From Nonomuraea harbinensis (GTDB taxonomy: Bacteria > Actinomycetota > Actinomycetes > Streptosporangiales > Streptosporangiaceae), in NCBI RefSeq assembly GCF_019396385.1, contig NZ_JAHKRN010000009.1:1-64000 (forward strand): DNA of 64,000 nucleotides, in the 5' to 3' direction. Under the pieces are notes generated by a model. It made no database searches. It saw nothing but the letters and a program-made list of their open reading frames with translations, and was not told the DNA's origin. The position numbers and the translations under genes were made by a program. Shown here piece by piece: positions 48,316-59,915 of this stretch; the stretch's first letter is position 1, and each line of letters begins with the position of its first letter.

Positions 48316-49254
48316 GTGAGGACCATCGACTGGGTGGACGGCGCCGTCGAGCTCGTCGACCAGACCCGGCTGCCCGACGAGTGCGTGACCCTGCGCGTCG
48401 AGACCGTGGACGAGCTGGTCGGCGCCATCCGCAGGCTCTCCGTGCGGGGCGCGCCCGCGCTCGGCGTGGCGGGGGCGCTCGGCGTGGTGCTGGCCCGCGG
48501 CGACCAGGACGCCGTCGCCCGGCTGCGCGCGGCCCGGCCCACCGCCGTCAACCTGGCCTGGGGCGTCGACCGGGCCGCCGCCCGCATTCCGGAGGGGCCC
48601 GAGGCGGTGCTGGAGACGGCGCTGCGCATCAGGGACGACGACATCGCGGCCTGCCACGCCATGGGCGAGCGGGGCGCCGAGCTGCTCGAAGGCGACCGGC
48701 TGCGCATCATGACCGTGTGCAACACCGGCGGCCTGGCCTGCGTCGAGCGGGGCACCGCGCTCGGCGTCGCGCAGACCCTGCACGAGCGCGGCAGGCTCGC
48801 CGAGGTCCTCGCCCTGGAGACCCGCCCCCTGCTGCAAGGGGCCCGGCTCACCGCCTGGGAGCTGGCCAGGATGGGCGCGCCGCACCGCCTCGTCACCGAC
48901 GGCGCCGGACCGTACCTGCTGGCCAGGGGAGGCGTCGACGCGGTGCTGATCGGCGCCGACCGGATCGCCGCCAACGGCGACACCGCCAACAAGATCGGTT
49001 CGTACGCGCTCGCGCTCGGCGCGGAGCGGGCCGGGGTGCCGTTCATCGTCGTCGCCCCCGAGAGCACGATCGACCCGGCCACCCCGTCGGGCGAGCACAT
49101 CGAGATCGAGGACCGCGGAGCTGACGAGATCGTGGCCTTCCGCGGCACGCGCGTGGCTCCCGAGGGCACGGACGCGCTCAATCCCGCCTTCGATGTGACA
49201 CCACATGACCTGATCACGGCGATCGTGACGGAAGAGCGGGTCATCCGGCCATAG
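48316..49254 (+). CDS. mtnA: S-methyl-5-thioribose-1-phosphate isomerase
   Basis: 312 residues, somewhat shorter than the ~340-360 typical. LSVRGAPALGVAGALG is the phosphate loop, MTVCNTGGLAC holds the catalytic Cys and IGADRIAANGDTANKIG the catalytic Asp; ESTIDPATPSGEHIEIE is the C-terminal signature. It converts methylthioribose-1-phosphate to the ribulose form in methionine salvage. No other salvage gene adjoins it. Confidence 0.92.
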   Translation: MRTIDWVDGAVELVDQTRLPDECVTLRVETVDELVGAIRRLSVRGAPALGVAGALGVVLARGDQDAVARLRAARPTAVNLAWGVDRAAARIPEGPEAVLETALRIRDDDIAACHAMGERGAELLEGDRLRIMTVCNTGGLACVERGTALGVAQTLHERGRLAEVLALETRPLLQGARLTAWELARMGAPHRLVTDGAGPYLLARGGVDAVLIGADRIAANGDTANKIGSYALALGAERAGVPFIVVAPESTIDPATPSGEHIEIEDRGADEIVAFRGTRVAPEGTDALNPAFDVTPHDLITAIVTEERVIRP

Positions 49255-49336
49255 GTAAAATCAACCGAATATCCTCACCTGAATGAGGCAGGACGTTACG
49301 CTGAGTGTTCAAGGTGACGTCTTCCGGGAGTAAGTC

Positions 49337-50113
49337 ATGGCTATTGACTTGATCAGCAGGAAAGCGTGGGGTGCCCGATCGCCGCGCGGGAGTCATACCC
49401 GGCTCGACTCGACCAAGGGCGTGAAGGTCCACTACACCGGCGGGCGGGTCGACCCCCGCATCGTCGACGAGCACGACCGTTGCACGGCGCTGGTCCGCTC
49501 GATCCAGAACTCGCACATGGACGGCAACGGGTGGATCGACATCGGCTACTCGTTCGTGGCATGTCCGCACAAAAAGGTCTTCGAAGGACGGGGGCTGAAC
49601 CGGTTGCCCGCCGCCAACGGCTCGGGGCTCAACCGGGGCCACTACGCGGTGCTCGGCCTGGTGGGCAACGCGGGGCTGTTGGAACCGCCTGACGGGATGT
49701 TGCACGCGATTCTGGACGCCATTGACCATACCCGGCAGAACGGGCGGGCGGGCGATGAGATCAAGGGGCATCGTGACGGGTACGCCACCGACTGCCCGGG
49801 CGGGCCGCTGTACGCGTGGGTCCGCCGGGGCGCGCCCCGGCCGGACGGCGGGGGCAACGGCACCCCTGAGCCGCCGGGCGCGCCGCCGTTCCCCGGCCGG
49901 CTGCTCAAGTACCCGCCGGTGACGCGCGGCGACGACGTGCGCACGTGGCAGGCCAAGATGGCCGAGCGCGAGTGGGAGATCGACGTGGACGGCGCGTACG
50001 GGCCCCAGTCGCGCGACGTGTGCCGCCGCTTCCAGCGCCAGCAGAAGATCGACGACGACGGCGTAGTGGGCCCCGTCACATGGCGGCGCACGTGGGAGGC
50101 GCCTCAGGGGTAG
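49337..50113 (+). CDS. N-acetylmuramoyl-L-alanine amidase (PGRP-like) with peptidoglycan-binding domain
   Basis: 258 residues. Amidase_2/PGRP domain (1-~165): LISRKAWGARSPRGS, VHYTGG (Zn His), IGYSFVACPH and GHRDGYATDCPG (second His and Cys). A Gly/Pro linker leads to a PG_binding_1 domain (~195-250, TRGDDVRTWQAKMAEREWEIDVDGAYGPQSRDVCRRFQRQQKIDDDGVVGP). No signal peptide is visible, an architecture like phage endolysins. GGGAG lies 7 nt before the ATG. Confidence 0.9.
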   Translation: MAIDLISRKAWGARSPRGSHTRLDSTKGVKVHYTGGRVDPRIVDEHDRCTALVRSIQNSHMDGNGWIDIGYSFVACPHKKVFEGRGLNRLPAANGSGLNRGHYAVLGLVGNAGLLEPPDGMLHAILDAIDHTRQNGRAGDEIKGHRDGYATDCPGGPLYAWVRRGAPRPDGGGNGTPEPPGAPPFPGRLLKYPPVTRGDDVRTWQAKMAEREWEIDVDGAYGPQSRDVCRRFQRQQKIDDDGVVGPVTWRRTWEAPQG

Positions 50114-50156
50114 GACTGGGGCTGACCCCCGGTTACCTCGTAAATCAGCCTATGCG

Positions 50157-50162
50157 TACTAT
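50157..50162 (+). promoter_or_regulatory. -10-like box of mutAB
   Basis: TACTAT ends 6 nt before ATG 50169; no ribosome site, consistent with a leaderless mutAB transcript. Confidence 0.42.
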
Positions 50163-50168
50163 CCGACC

Positions 50169-51898
50169 ATGGATCTGGCTGCGGGGTTTCCTTCCACCTC
50201 GCGCGACGACTGGCGGGCGTTGGCCATAGCGGTGCTGCGCAAGTCCGGCGTCGACGCGGAGACGCCCGAAGAGGCGCTGTCCCACTCCACCTATGACGGG
50301 CTGGCTGTCGCACCGCTGTACGACGCCGCCGACCTGCCCGCGTCCGCGCCGTTCGAGCGCGGCTCGCGACCCGCCGGCGGCTGGGACGTCAGGCAGCGGC
50401 ACGCGCTGCCCGACCCCGAGGCGGTGATGGCCGACCTGGAGAACGGGGTGACCTCGCTCTGGCTCGTCGTCGGCGACGGCGCGATCCCGGTGGCCGAGCT
50501 GCCCCGGCTGCTGAAGGGCGTCTTCCTCGACCTCGCGCCGGTCGTCCTGGAAGCGGGCGAGCGGACGGCCGAGGCCGCCGAGGCCCTGCTCACGCTGGCC
50601 GGTGACACCCCGGTCCAGGGCAATCTGGGCGCCTCGCCGCTGAGCCCCGAGGCCGCGGAGCTGGCGGCCCGGTGCGCCGCCGGGCATCCCGGGCTGCGGG
50701 CCGTCACGGTCGACGCCACCCCCTACCACGACGCGGGCGGCGGCGACGCCGAGGAGCTCGGCTGCTCGCTCGCGCTCGCCGTGGCCGGCCTGCGCGCGCT
50801 CACCGCCGCCGGGCTCACCGTCCAGCAGGCGTGCGACCAGCTCGAGTTCCGGTACGCCGCCACCGACGATCAGTTCGCCACCATCGCCAAGCTGCGGGCG
50901 GCCAGGCGGCTGTGGGACCGGGTCACCGAGGTGACCGGGGCTTCCGGGCCGCAGCGCCAGCACGCGGTGACCAGCTCGGCCATGATGACCGGCCGCGACC
51001 CCTGGGTGAACATGCTGCGCGCGACCGTCGCCTGCTTCGCGGCCGGGGTGGGCGGCGCCGACGCGGTGACCGTGCAGCCGTTCGACGCGGTGGTCCGGCC
51101 GCCGGACGCGTTCTCCCGCCGGATCGCCCGCAACACGCAGTCGCTGCTGCTGGAGGAGGCCGGCGTCGGGCGCGTGGTCGACCCGTCGGGCGGTTCCTGG
51201 TACGTCGAGCGCCGCACCGAGGAGCTCGCCGGGCAGGCCTGGGCCTGGTTCCAGGAGATCGAGGCGGCCGGCGGCATCGAGGCCGCCGCCGAGCTGGTCG
51301 CCGGCCGCGTCGCCGCCACCCGGGAGCGCCGCGCCGCCGACCTCGCGCACCGCCGCCTCCCGCTCACCGGCGTGAGCGAGTTCCCCGATCTGGAGGAGAA
51401 GCCTCTCAACGGAGCCTCCTCCTCTGGACCGTTCCTGGCGTCCCACTCGCCCGCCGCCCTCGCCGCCGGGCTGCCGAAGATCCGGTACGCGCAGGAGTTC
51501 GAGGAGCTGCGTGACCTGGCCGACGCGCAGGCCGAGCGGCCCAAGGTGTTCCTGGCCACGATCGGGCCGGTCGCCGTGCACACGCCGCGGGCCGCGTTCG
51601 CCGCCAACCTCTTCCGGGCCGGCGGGCTCGACACCGAGACCGCGGGCCCCGGCGCCGATCCCGAGCAGATCGCCACCGCCTTCGCCGTCAGCGGGGCCAC
51701 CGTAGCCTGCCTGTGCTCCAGCGACAAGCTCTACGGCCAGCACGCCGAGGCGGTCGCCGCCGCGTTGAGACGGGCCGGCGCGCGCACGGTCTGGCTGGCG
51801 GGGAAGGGTGACTATGACGGCGTCGACGGCTACGTCCACGCCGGCTGCGACGCGCTCGGCGTCCTGCGCACGACCTTCCGCGACCTGGAGGTGACCCG

Positions 51899-51902
<4 letters not shown>
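50169..51902 (+). CDS. mutA: Methylmalonyl-CoA mutase small subunit
   Basis: 577 residues, homologous to MutB but without a working B12 site: the C-terminal domain lacks the DxHxxG motif. The barrel keeps [50 protein letters not shown] and [13 protein letters not shown]. It is the structural partner of MutB in the heterodimer that converts methylmalonyl-CoA to succinyl-CoA in propionate use. The stop overlaps mutB by 4 nt (ATGA). Confidence 0.93.
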
Positions 51903-54037
<2,135 letters not shown>

Positions 54038-54048
54038 CGCTTTCCGCG

Positions 54049-54087
54049 TGACACCGCCCCGGCATCCGAGGTGCCGGGGCGGTGTCA
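54049..54087 (+). terminator. Strong terminator after mutB
   Basis: TGACACCGCCCCGGCA (54049-54064) and TGCCGGGGCGGTGTCA (54072-54087) pair over 16 bp with a 7-nt loop, just past the mutB stop. Read-through to meaB would need to pass it. Confidence 0.88.
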
Positions 54088-54144
54088 TTGCGGCGTGGGC
54101 GAAGATGTCAGGCTGTAGCCGGATCTGCGAGGAAGGGGCGTGGC

Positions 54145-55104
54145 GTGCGCTCGCTGGAGGACTACGTTCGGGGCGTCAAGGCGGGGGCGCGGGCCTGGGT
54201 CGCCCGTGCCATCACGCTCGTGGAGTCCACCAGGCCCGACCACCGGGCGATGGCCCAGGAGCTGCTCGTCGAGCTGACCCCGCTCACCGGGAAGGCGCGG
54301 CGGGTGGGCATCTCGGGAGTGCCCGGGGTGGGCAAGTCGACGTTCATCGACGGGTTCGGCACCATGCTCACCGGCGAGGGCCACCAGGTCGCGGTGCTGG
54401 CCGTCGACCCGTCCTCCACCAGGACCGGCGGCAGCATCCTCGGCGACAAGACCCGGATGTCGAGGCTGGCCGTCGACCCGGCCGCGTTCATCAGGCCCTC
54501 GCCCACGTCCGGCACCCTCGGCGGCGTGGCCAAGGCCACCAGGGAGGCGATCGTCGTGGTGGAGGCGGCCGGGTTCGACGTGGTGCTGGTCGAGACCGTC
54601 GGCGTCGGCCAGTCGGAGACCGCGGTCGCGGACATGGTCGACACGTTCCTGCTGCTCACGCTCGCCCGTACCGGAGACCAGCTGCAGGGCATCAAGAAGG
54701 GCGTGCTGGAGCTGGCGGACGTGATCGCGGTGAACAAGGCCGACGGCGAGCACGCGCTCGCGGCGCGCAAGGCCGCGCGCGAGCTGGCCGGGGCGCTGCG
54801 CATGCTGCGCTCCGACAGCGCGCCGCCGCCCGTGCTCACCTGCAGCGGCCTGACCGGCGACGGGCTGGAGGAGCTGTGGCGCCAGGTCCTGGCCCATCAG
54901 GAGGGCCTGGACCTGGCGGACAAGCGCCGCCGCCAGCAGGTGCGGTGGACCTGGACGATGGTGCACGACCGGCTGCTGGCAGAGCTGCGCGACGACCCGC
55001 GGGTGTCGGAGATCCGCGACGGGATCGAGCGCGAGGTGCTCGCCGGCACCCTGACCCCGTCGCTCGCCGCCGACCGCCTGCTGGCCGCCTTCAAGCGCTC
55101 CTGA
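54145..55104 (+). CDS. MeaB-type GTPase chaperone of methylmalonyl-CoA mutase
   Basis: 319 residues, G3E GTPase family. Walker A GVPGVGKST, DPSSTRTGGSILGDKTRM (switch I), ETVGVGQSE (G3), NKAD (G4). It protects and reloads cobalamin for MutAB. GTG 54145 has GGAAGGGG upstream; a longer frame from 54082 overlaps the terminator and is unlikely. The final helical tail matches the dimerisation arm of MeaB. Confidence 0.93.
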   Translation: MRSLEDYVRGVKAGARAWVARAITLVESTRPDHRAMAQELLVELTPLTGKARRVGISGVPGVGKSTFIDGFGTMLTGEGHQVAVLAVDPSSTRTGGSILGDKTRMSRLAVDPAAFIRPSPTSGTLGGVAKATREAIVVVEAAGFDVVLVETVGVGQSETAVADMVDTFLLLTLARTGDQLQGIKKGVLELADVIAVNKADGEHALAARKAARELAGALRMLRSDSAPPPVLTCSGLTGDGLEELWRQVLAHQEGLDLADKRRRQQVRWTWTMVHDRLLAELRDDPRVSEIRDGIEREVLAGTLTPSLAADRLLAAFKRS

Positions 55105-55114
55105 GGACCGCCGC

Positions 55115-56887
55115 CTACGCCTGGCCGTCGTAGAAGGAGTCGAGGGTCTCGCCGTAGCGCTCCTCGACCGCCTTGCGCTTGACCTTCAGGCTGGGCGTCA
55201 GCTCGCCGGTCTCGACCGCGAAGTCCTGAGAGAGGATCGAGAACTTCTTGATCGTCGCGTAGCTGGCCTGGTCGGCGTTCACCTGGTCGACCGCCTTCTG
55301 CACCTCCTCGCGCATCCGGGGGTGCGCGCGCAGCTCCTCCGGGTCGGTCGGCAGGCCCTGGGCCTCGGCCCACGGCCTGGTCACGTCCATGTCGAGGGTC
55401 ATCAGCGCGGTGCAGAAGTTGCGGCGGTCGCCGTGCACGAACACGTGCGAAAGGTACGGGCACGCGGCCTTGATGCGGCCTTCCAGGTGGGTCGGGGCGA
55501 CGTACTTGCCGCCGGAGGTCTTGATCAGCTCCTTCTTGCGGTCGGTGATGGTCAGCCGGCCCTGGTCGTCGAGCTCGCCGATGTCGCCGGTGTGGAGCCA
55601 GCCGTCCTCGAGCGCCTCGGCGGTCTCCTCCGGCAGGCCGTGGTAGCCGCGCATGATGCCGCGACCGCCGATGAGGATCTCCCCGTCGTCGGCGATGCGC
55701 ACCTCCGTGCCGGGCAGGGGCTGGCCCACCGAGCCGAACTTCACGTTCGCCGGGCGGTTGAGGAAGCTGCCCGCCGAGGACTCGGTCAGCCCGTAGCCTT
55801 CGAGGATCGTCAGCCCGGCCGCGTCGAAGAACTCGGCGATGTCCTGCGAGAGCGGCGCCGCGCCGGAGATGAAGTAGCGGATCCGGCCGCCGAAGCGGGC
55901 GCGCAGCTTGCTGAACACCAGCCGGTCGGCGATCGCGTACTCGATCTTGGTCGTCAGCGGGATCGGGGCGCCGTGCTGGCGCGCCCGGACCACCCGGACG
56001 CCGGTCTTGCGCGCCCAGTTGAAGATCTTCAGCTTGGCGCCGCCCTCGCGCTGCTGGGTGGCCGCCACGGTGTTGTGGATCTTCTCGAAGATGCGCGGGG
56101 CGGCGGCCATGAACGACGGCTGCAGCGCGCCCAGGTTGTCGGCGATGCGGTCGAGCCGCCCGTCGATCGCGGTCGGCGTGCCGATGTCGATCATCACGAC
56201 CTCCAGCAGCTTGCCGAACGAGTGGGACAGCGGCAGCCACAGGAAGTGGAGGTCGTCGGAGGTGATCAGGTTGAGCTCGCGGACCGCGCTCGCGGCGTAC
56301 AGCCAGTTGTCGTGGGTGAGCTCCACGCCCTTGGGGCGGCCCGTGGTGCCGGAGGTGTAGATGAGCGTGGCCAGGTCGGCCTCGCCGATGGCGTCGACCA
56401 TGGCGTCGTAGTCGGCCTCGGCCGCGGCCTTGCCCGGCACGTCGTCGAGCTTGATCACCCAGCCGTCGTCGCTCGCGGTGCCGTCGATCACGATCACCTG
56501 CGTGACGTCCGGCAGCTCCTTCTGCACCGAGCGCAGCTTGGCCACCTGGTCGTCGTTCTCCGCGATGACGATCGAGGTGCCGGAGTCGTTGACGACGAAG
56601 GCGCACTCGGCCGCGGTGTTGGACGGGTAGATCGTGGTCGTCGCCGCGCCGGTCGACAGCACCGCCAGGTCGCACAGGATCCACTCCAGGCGGGTGGAGC
56701 ACAGGATGGAGACCCGGCGGTCGGGGCCCGCGCCGAGGGCGGCCAGGCCGAGCGCCAGCTCCCGGACCCGCTCCCCGGTGGCGCGCCAGGACAACGACGT
56801 CCATCCGTCGCCCGACGGCGTCCGGTACGCCTCGGCTTCGGGGGTGGCCGCGATCCGGTCGCGGAGAAGAGAGGGGATGCTGGACAT
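55115..56887 (-). CDS. Long-chain fatty-acid-CoA ligase (FadD15-like)
   Basis: 590 residues of the AMP-binding family. LIYTSGTTGRPKGVELTHDN is the P-loop/A3 motif, EGYGLTESSAGSFLN the A5 motif, DGWLHTGDIGELDDQGRLTITDRKKELIKTSGGKYVAP A7-A8, and SLKVKRKAVEERY the catalytic Lys region. It activates fatty acids with ATP and CoA. ATG 56887 follows a perfect AGGAGG at 7 nt. Convergent with meaB; an acyl-CoA supply for propionyl-CoA metabolism is possible but not shown. Confidence 0.94.
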   Translation of the reverse strand: MSSIPSLLRDRIAATPEAEAYRTPSGDGWTSLSWRATGERVRELALGLAALGAGPDRRVSILCSTRLEWILCDLAVLSTGAATTTIYPSNTAAECAFVVNDSGTSIVIAENDDQVAKLRSVQKELPDVTQVIVIDGTASDDGWVIKLDDVPGKAAAEADYDAMVDAIGEADLATLIYTSGTTGRPKGVELTHDNWLYAASAVRELNLITSDDLHFLWLPLSHSFGKLLEVVMIDIGTPTAIDGRLDRIADNLGALQPSFMAAAPRIFEKIHNTVAATQQREGGAKLKIFNWARKTGVRVVRARQHGAPIPLTTKIEYAIADRLVFSKLRARFGGRIRYFISGAAPLSQDIAEFFDAAGLTILEGYGLTESSAGSFLNRPANVKFGSVGQPLPGTEVRIADDGEILIGGRGIMRGYHGLPEETAEALEDGWLHTGDIGELDDQGRLTITDRKKELIKTSGGKYVAPTHLEGRIKAACPYLSHVFVHGDRRNFCTALMTLDMDVTRPWAEAQGLPTDPEELRAHPRMREEVQKAVDQVNADQASYATIKKFSILSQDFAVETGELTPSLKVKRKAVEERYGETLDSFYDGQA

Positions 56888-56920
56888 GCCTGACCTCCTG
56901 TGGGGGTGTTGCAGCAGACT

Positions 56921-57109
56921 CTAGGACGAGTGCGCGCCTCCAGTCGACGGGCTGCGCCCCCGGCCCCCCGAGGTCCTGCCCACGAGGCAGGACGTGCGTA
57001 CCTCCCAGGCGCCGCAGGCGCACCGCAGATACGACACCACGCCGTCGGAGGTGGCGTGGGTGGAGACGAGGGTCAGGGCGAGCGGGTCATGGAGGTGTCT
57101 GGAGTCCAT
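56921..57109 (-). CDS. Small CxC protein of unknown function
   Basis: 62 residues: MDSRHLHDPLALTLVSTHAT followed by a VVSYLRCACGAWEV segment containing a Cys-x-Cys pair, then a Gly/Ser/Arg-rich tail. The compact sheet-plus-CxC core resembles short metal-binding proteins of actinomycetes. ATG 57109 has GGGGGC just upstream. A plus-strand frame also covers this region, so the assignment is moderate. Confidence 0.55.
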   Translation of the reverse strand: MDSRHLHDPLALTLVSTHATSDGVVSYLRCACGAWEVRTSCLVGRTSGGRGRSPSTGGAHSS

Positions 57110-57134
57110 GCCCCCAAGGTGATGTAATGGTCTT

Positions 57135-57665
57135 GTGCATTTCAACACTTACGGCGGCAATGGGGCCGCGCTCTCGGCGGCCCTGGTCAACGCCACCGAC
57201 TTCCGCCCGGGGCCGCTCGCCGGGCTGCTGACCGAGCACGAGATGCTGCGCACCGCGATGACGCCCGCCCAGGCGGGGGAGATGGAGGCCTGGGCTCTCC
57301 GCCTCGACCCGGTCTTCGGCGAGCCCGAGGTCGCCAAGCAGATCACCCTGGTCAACGAGCTGCTGGAGATCACCGCGGCCAGGCCGTTCGTGAGCACCCA
57401 CGACGGACTGACGCCCCACCTGCACTTCTCCTCGACCGAAGGCGACATCGTGGCCAGGGCCAAGGACACCACCGCCGGCGGCCTGGCGATGGCCATCTGC
57501 TTCTCCGACGGGCGCAGGCTCGGCCGCTGCGACCGTGAGGGGTGCCGCACCGTGTACGTGGACACCTCGCGCAACGGGCGCAGGCGCTTCTGCTCGCTCT
57601 CCTGCGCCAACCGGGTCAACGTGGCGGCGCACCGTACCCGGCAGAAGGGACTCACGGGAACGTGA
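57135..57665 (+). CDS. ABATE/CGNR zinc-finger protein, likely regulator
   Basis: 176 residues. N-terminal ABATE-like domain (ALVNATDFRPGPLAGLLTE) and C-terminal CGNR zinc finger: LGRCDREGCRTVYVDTSRNGRRRFCSLSCANRVNVAAHR, with Cys-x4-Cys and Cys-x3-Cys pairs and NRVNVAAHRTR as the DNA-contacting segment. The family is thought to be transcriptional. GTG 57135; no ribosome site. Only 25 bp separate it from the divergent small gene. Confidence 0.86.
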   Translation: MHFNTYGGNGAALSAALVNATDFRPGPLAGLLTEHEMLRTAMTPAQAGEMEAWALRLDPVFGEPEVAKQITLVNELLEITAARPFVSTHDGLTPHLHFSSTEGDIVARAKDTTAGGLAMAICFSDGRRLGRCDREGCRTVYVDTSRNGRRRFCSLSCANRVNVAAHRTRQKGLTGT

Positions 57666-57679
57666 ATTGACGTCGGGGG

Positions 57680-58681
57680 ATGAAGCGGGCGATAGTGTGG
57701 CAGGTGACTGCCCCTCGGATCTTCACCTGCACGCTCGCCCTGGCGGCTCTCACAATCGGAGCGTGCAGCGCCGCGCCCACCGTCACCGGTGGCGAGACCA
57801 GCGCGAGCGGCGTGGCGGGCGGCGACGGCGCGGCGGTCGCGGGAGACCCGTCGACCCCGTCCACCCCCGTGCCCACCGCGCTGACCGCCGACGCCTACAA
57901 AGGCGAGCTCGACGGCCGGCGCGACGACATGAGCAAGGCCATCAAGTCCCTGGCCGGCGCCCGCTCGCTGAAGTCGCTCGACCAGCGCGTCGTCAAGGCC
58001 CAGGAGACCCTCCAGAGCGCCGCCGACGAACTGGCCCGGCTCAGCCCGCCGCCCGAGGTCCAGGCCCAGCACACGGCGTACGTCGAGAGCCTGCGCGAGG
58101 TCGCGCTCCAGCTCGGCACGTCGGCGACCAAGGTGGGCAGCAGGGACCTGTGCACCCCGTCCGCCGTCTTCACCGACCTGGACGACCCGCTGACCGCGCT
58201 CGGCCGGGCCGGCAAGGCGCTGGAGGACGCCGGCGACTACGAGGCCGACATCGTGTCGGTGAAGGCCGCGGGCAAGAAGAACAGGCGGCTCGGCAACGGC
58301 CACTTCCTGCGCAAGGGCGGCTCCGGCGGCCGCAGCTCACTGCAGATCCACAACGGCGGCACCCGCGACGCGGTGATCAGCCTGGTGCGCGGCAAGTCCA
58401 AGGTCTACAGCGTGTACGTGCGCAAGAAGGCCAAGTTCAAGATCAACAACGTGGGTGACGGCAACTACCGCATCTACTTCACCCACGGCGTCGACTGGGA
58501 CGGCAAGAGCCGTTCGTTCACCCGGGAGTGCAGCTTCGAGCGCTTCCAGAAGTCGGTGCGGTTCAAGACCACCTACACCGCCACGCAGATCCGCTGGCAC
58601 GACTGGCGGATCACCCTGCACGCGATCTCCGGCGGCAACGCCCGCACCGCGAAGGTCGACCCGGACGACTTCCCGGCCTGA
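57680..58681 (+). CDS. Lipoprotein of unknown function
   Basis: 333 residues. Signal peptide ending in the lipobox TIGAC, a Gly/Ala/Thr/Pro linker (~30-70), a helical coiled-coil-like segment (~70-165, DDMSKAIKSLAGARSLKSLDQRVVKAQETLQSAADELARL) and a C-terminal beta domain (LQIHNGGTRDAVISLVRGKSKVYSVYVRKKAKFKI ... NVGDGNYRIYFTHGVDWDG) with one Cys pair. No family recognised. The beta half has the look of a small carbohydrate- or wall-binding domain, which is a guess. Confidence 0.75.
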   Translation: MKRAIVWQVTAPRIFTCTLALAALTIGACSAAPTVTGGETSASGVAGGDGAAVAGDPSTPSTPVPTALTADAYKGELDGRRDDMSKAIKSLAGARSLKSLDQRVVKAQETLQSAADELARLSPPPEVQAQHTAYVESLREVALQLGTSATKVGSRDLCTPSAVFTDLDDPLTALGRAGKALEDAGDYEADIVSVKAAGKKNRRLGNGHFLRKGGSGGRSSLQIHNGGTRDAVISLVRGKSKVYSVYVRKKAKFKINNVGDGNYRIYFTHGVDWDGKSRSFTRECSFERFQKSVRFKTTYTATQIRWHDWRITLHAISGGNARTAKVDPDDFPA

Positions 58682-58688
58682 TCGCGCG

Positions 58689-58718
58689 AACGGGGCCTCG
58701 CGGTCGCGCGGCCCCGTT
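58689..58718. terminator. Bidirectional terminator
   Basis: AACGGGGCC (58689-58697) and GGCCCCGTT (58710-58718) pair over 9 bp with a 12-nt GC-rich loop between convergent genes. Confidence 0.7.
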
Positions 58719-58726
58719 TCGACGGA

Positions 58727-58990
58727 TCAGCTGGAGAAGAGCATGCCCACCCAGCTGCGCTGGCGGTGATGCTTGCTGTGGCCGTAGTGGCCGCCGGGCC
58801 GGGGCGCGCCCCAGGCCGGGCCGCCCGGCGCGGGCGGCGGAGGAGCGGCGTGGTAGGCCGCCTCCATCTGCGTCAGCGTCTCGAGCTCGCCGTAGTCCAG
58901 GAAGATCCCACGGCAGTTGTCGCACTGCTCGATGTGGATACCGTTGCGCTCATACGTCCGCATGTTGCCGCGGCACTTCGGGCACTGCAT
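58727..58990 (-). CDS. TFIIB-type zinc-finger protein
   Basis: 87 residues. MQCPKCRGNMRTYERNGIHIEQCDNCRGIFLDYGELETLTQ is a zf-TFIIB domain with C-x2-C and C-x2-C pairs, then a Pro/Gly/His-rich tail (HYGHSKHHRQRSW). Small stand-alone members are common in bacteria and of unknown function. Confidence 0.88.
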   Translation of the reverse strand: MQCPKCRGNMRTYERNGIHIEQCDNCRGIFLDYGELETLTQMEAAYHAAPPPPAPGGPAWGAPRPGGHYGHSKHHRQRSWVGMLFSS

Positions 58991-59046
58991 CTACACGCAC
59001 TCCTTGGCCTCGATGTCCTGGGTGAAACCTATCGCGCGCGTCGCCG

Positions 59047-59898
59047 TCACGCTCTGACGATTCTGCTGCACGATTCGACCAACGAATGCTCGACCTCGTC
59101 CAGTTCCCTGCCTTCCCGGTGGGCATGGCACACGGCCACGGCCGCGAGTTGCGCCGTCACCGCCCTGGCGGGCAGGTCGAGGCGTCGCCACGGGTCGTCG
59201 CCGCCCAGCGCCGGGCCGCCCGCCGCCAGGTAGGCGCCCAGGAAGCGGTCCCAGACCTCCGGCTCCAGCAGGCCCGCCGCGTACCACGCGGCCGGCCTGG
59301 CCAGGTCCCACGCCGGGTCGCCCACGCCGAGGTCGTCGGCGTCGATCAGCAGCCACCGGTCGCGGAACACGAGCTGGCCCAGGTGCCAGTCGCCGTGCGC
59401 GAGCAGCCCCGGCCCCGGCTCCGGCTCGGGCAGCTCCGCGAACGCGCGCCGGATCAGCCGCTCCACCGGCCCGTCGCCCTCCATCCGCCGCACCGCCCTG
59501 GCCGCCCTGCCCGGGCCGCCGGCCGCGGGCAGCCGCGGCAGCAGCGTGAGAGGCACCGCGTGCAGCCGGGCCAGCAGCCTGGCGCCCTCCTCCCAGGGGG
59601 CGTCATCCGCCTCCTCCCGCCTGATCGGGCGGCCCGCCGGCCACACCGTCACCGCTCGCCCCGACACCGTGAGCACGTCGGGCACCAGCGGCGCGAGCAT
59701 CACCCCGGCCAGCGCGGCGGACGCGCAGGCGCGTAATCGCGCGCGCAGGCCGGGCACGTCCTCGCGGACGGCGTGCGCCTTCACCACCACCTCGCCGCGC
59801 CGCACCACCACCGAGTCCGAGCGCGTCTGGTGACGCACCGGATCGCCGCTGCCCCCGTACGTGCCGGCGACCCCGGCCAGCTCCCCCTCAAGACCCAC
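59047..59898 (-). CDS. Aminoglycoside-phosphotransferase-fold kinase
   Basis: 283 residues. LLAHGDWHLGQLVF is the Brenner-type catalytic loop (H-G-D-x-H-x2-N with Gln at the Asn position) and LIDADDLGVGDPAWDLA the Mg-binding DxD loop. APH/choline-kinase-fold enzymes phosphorylate small molecules; the substrate here is unknown and resistance cannot be inferred. GTG 59898. Divergent from the LLM gene with a 17-bp gap. Confidence 0.85.
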   Translation of the reverse strand: MGLEGELAGVAGTYGGSGDPVRHQTRSDSVVVRRGEVVVKAHAVREDVPGLRARLRACASAALAGVMLAPLVPDVLTVSGRAVTVWPAGRPIRREEADDAPWEEGARLLARLHAVPLTLLPRLPAAGGPGRAARAVRRMEGDGPVERLIRRAFAELPEPEPGPGLLAHGDWHLGQLVFRDRWLLIDADDLGVGDPAWDLARPAAWYAAGLLEPEVWDRFLGAYLAAGGPALGGDDPWRRLDLPARAVTAQLAAVAVCHAHREGRELDEVEHSLVESCSRIVRA

Positions 59899-59915
59899 TC
59901 GTACAGACTAGGGGC

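Noticed and set aside
56900-57127. Plus-strand 75-codon frame over the small CxC gene
   Set aside because: Arg/Ala/Gly-rich without ribosome site; the minus-strand frame has a structured N-terminus and a CxC core.
59047-59898. Antibiotic resistance by the APH-fold gene
   Set aside because: The fold is shared by many kinases of small metabolites; nothing in sequence or context points to an aminoglycoside.
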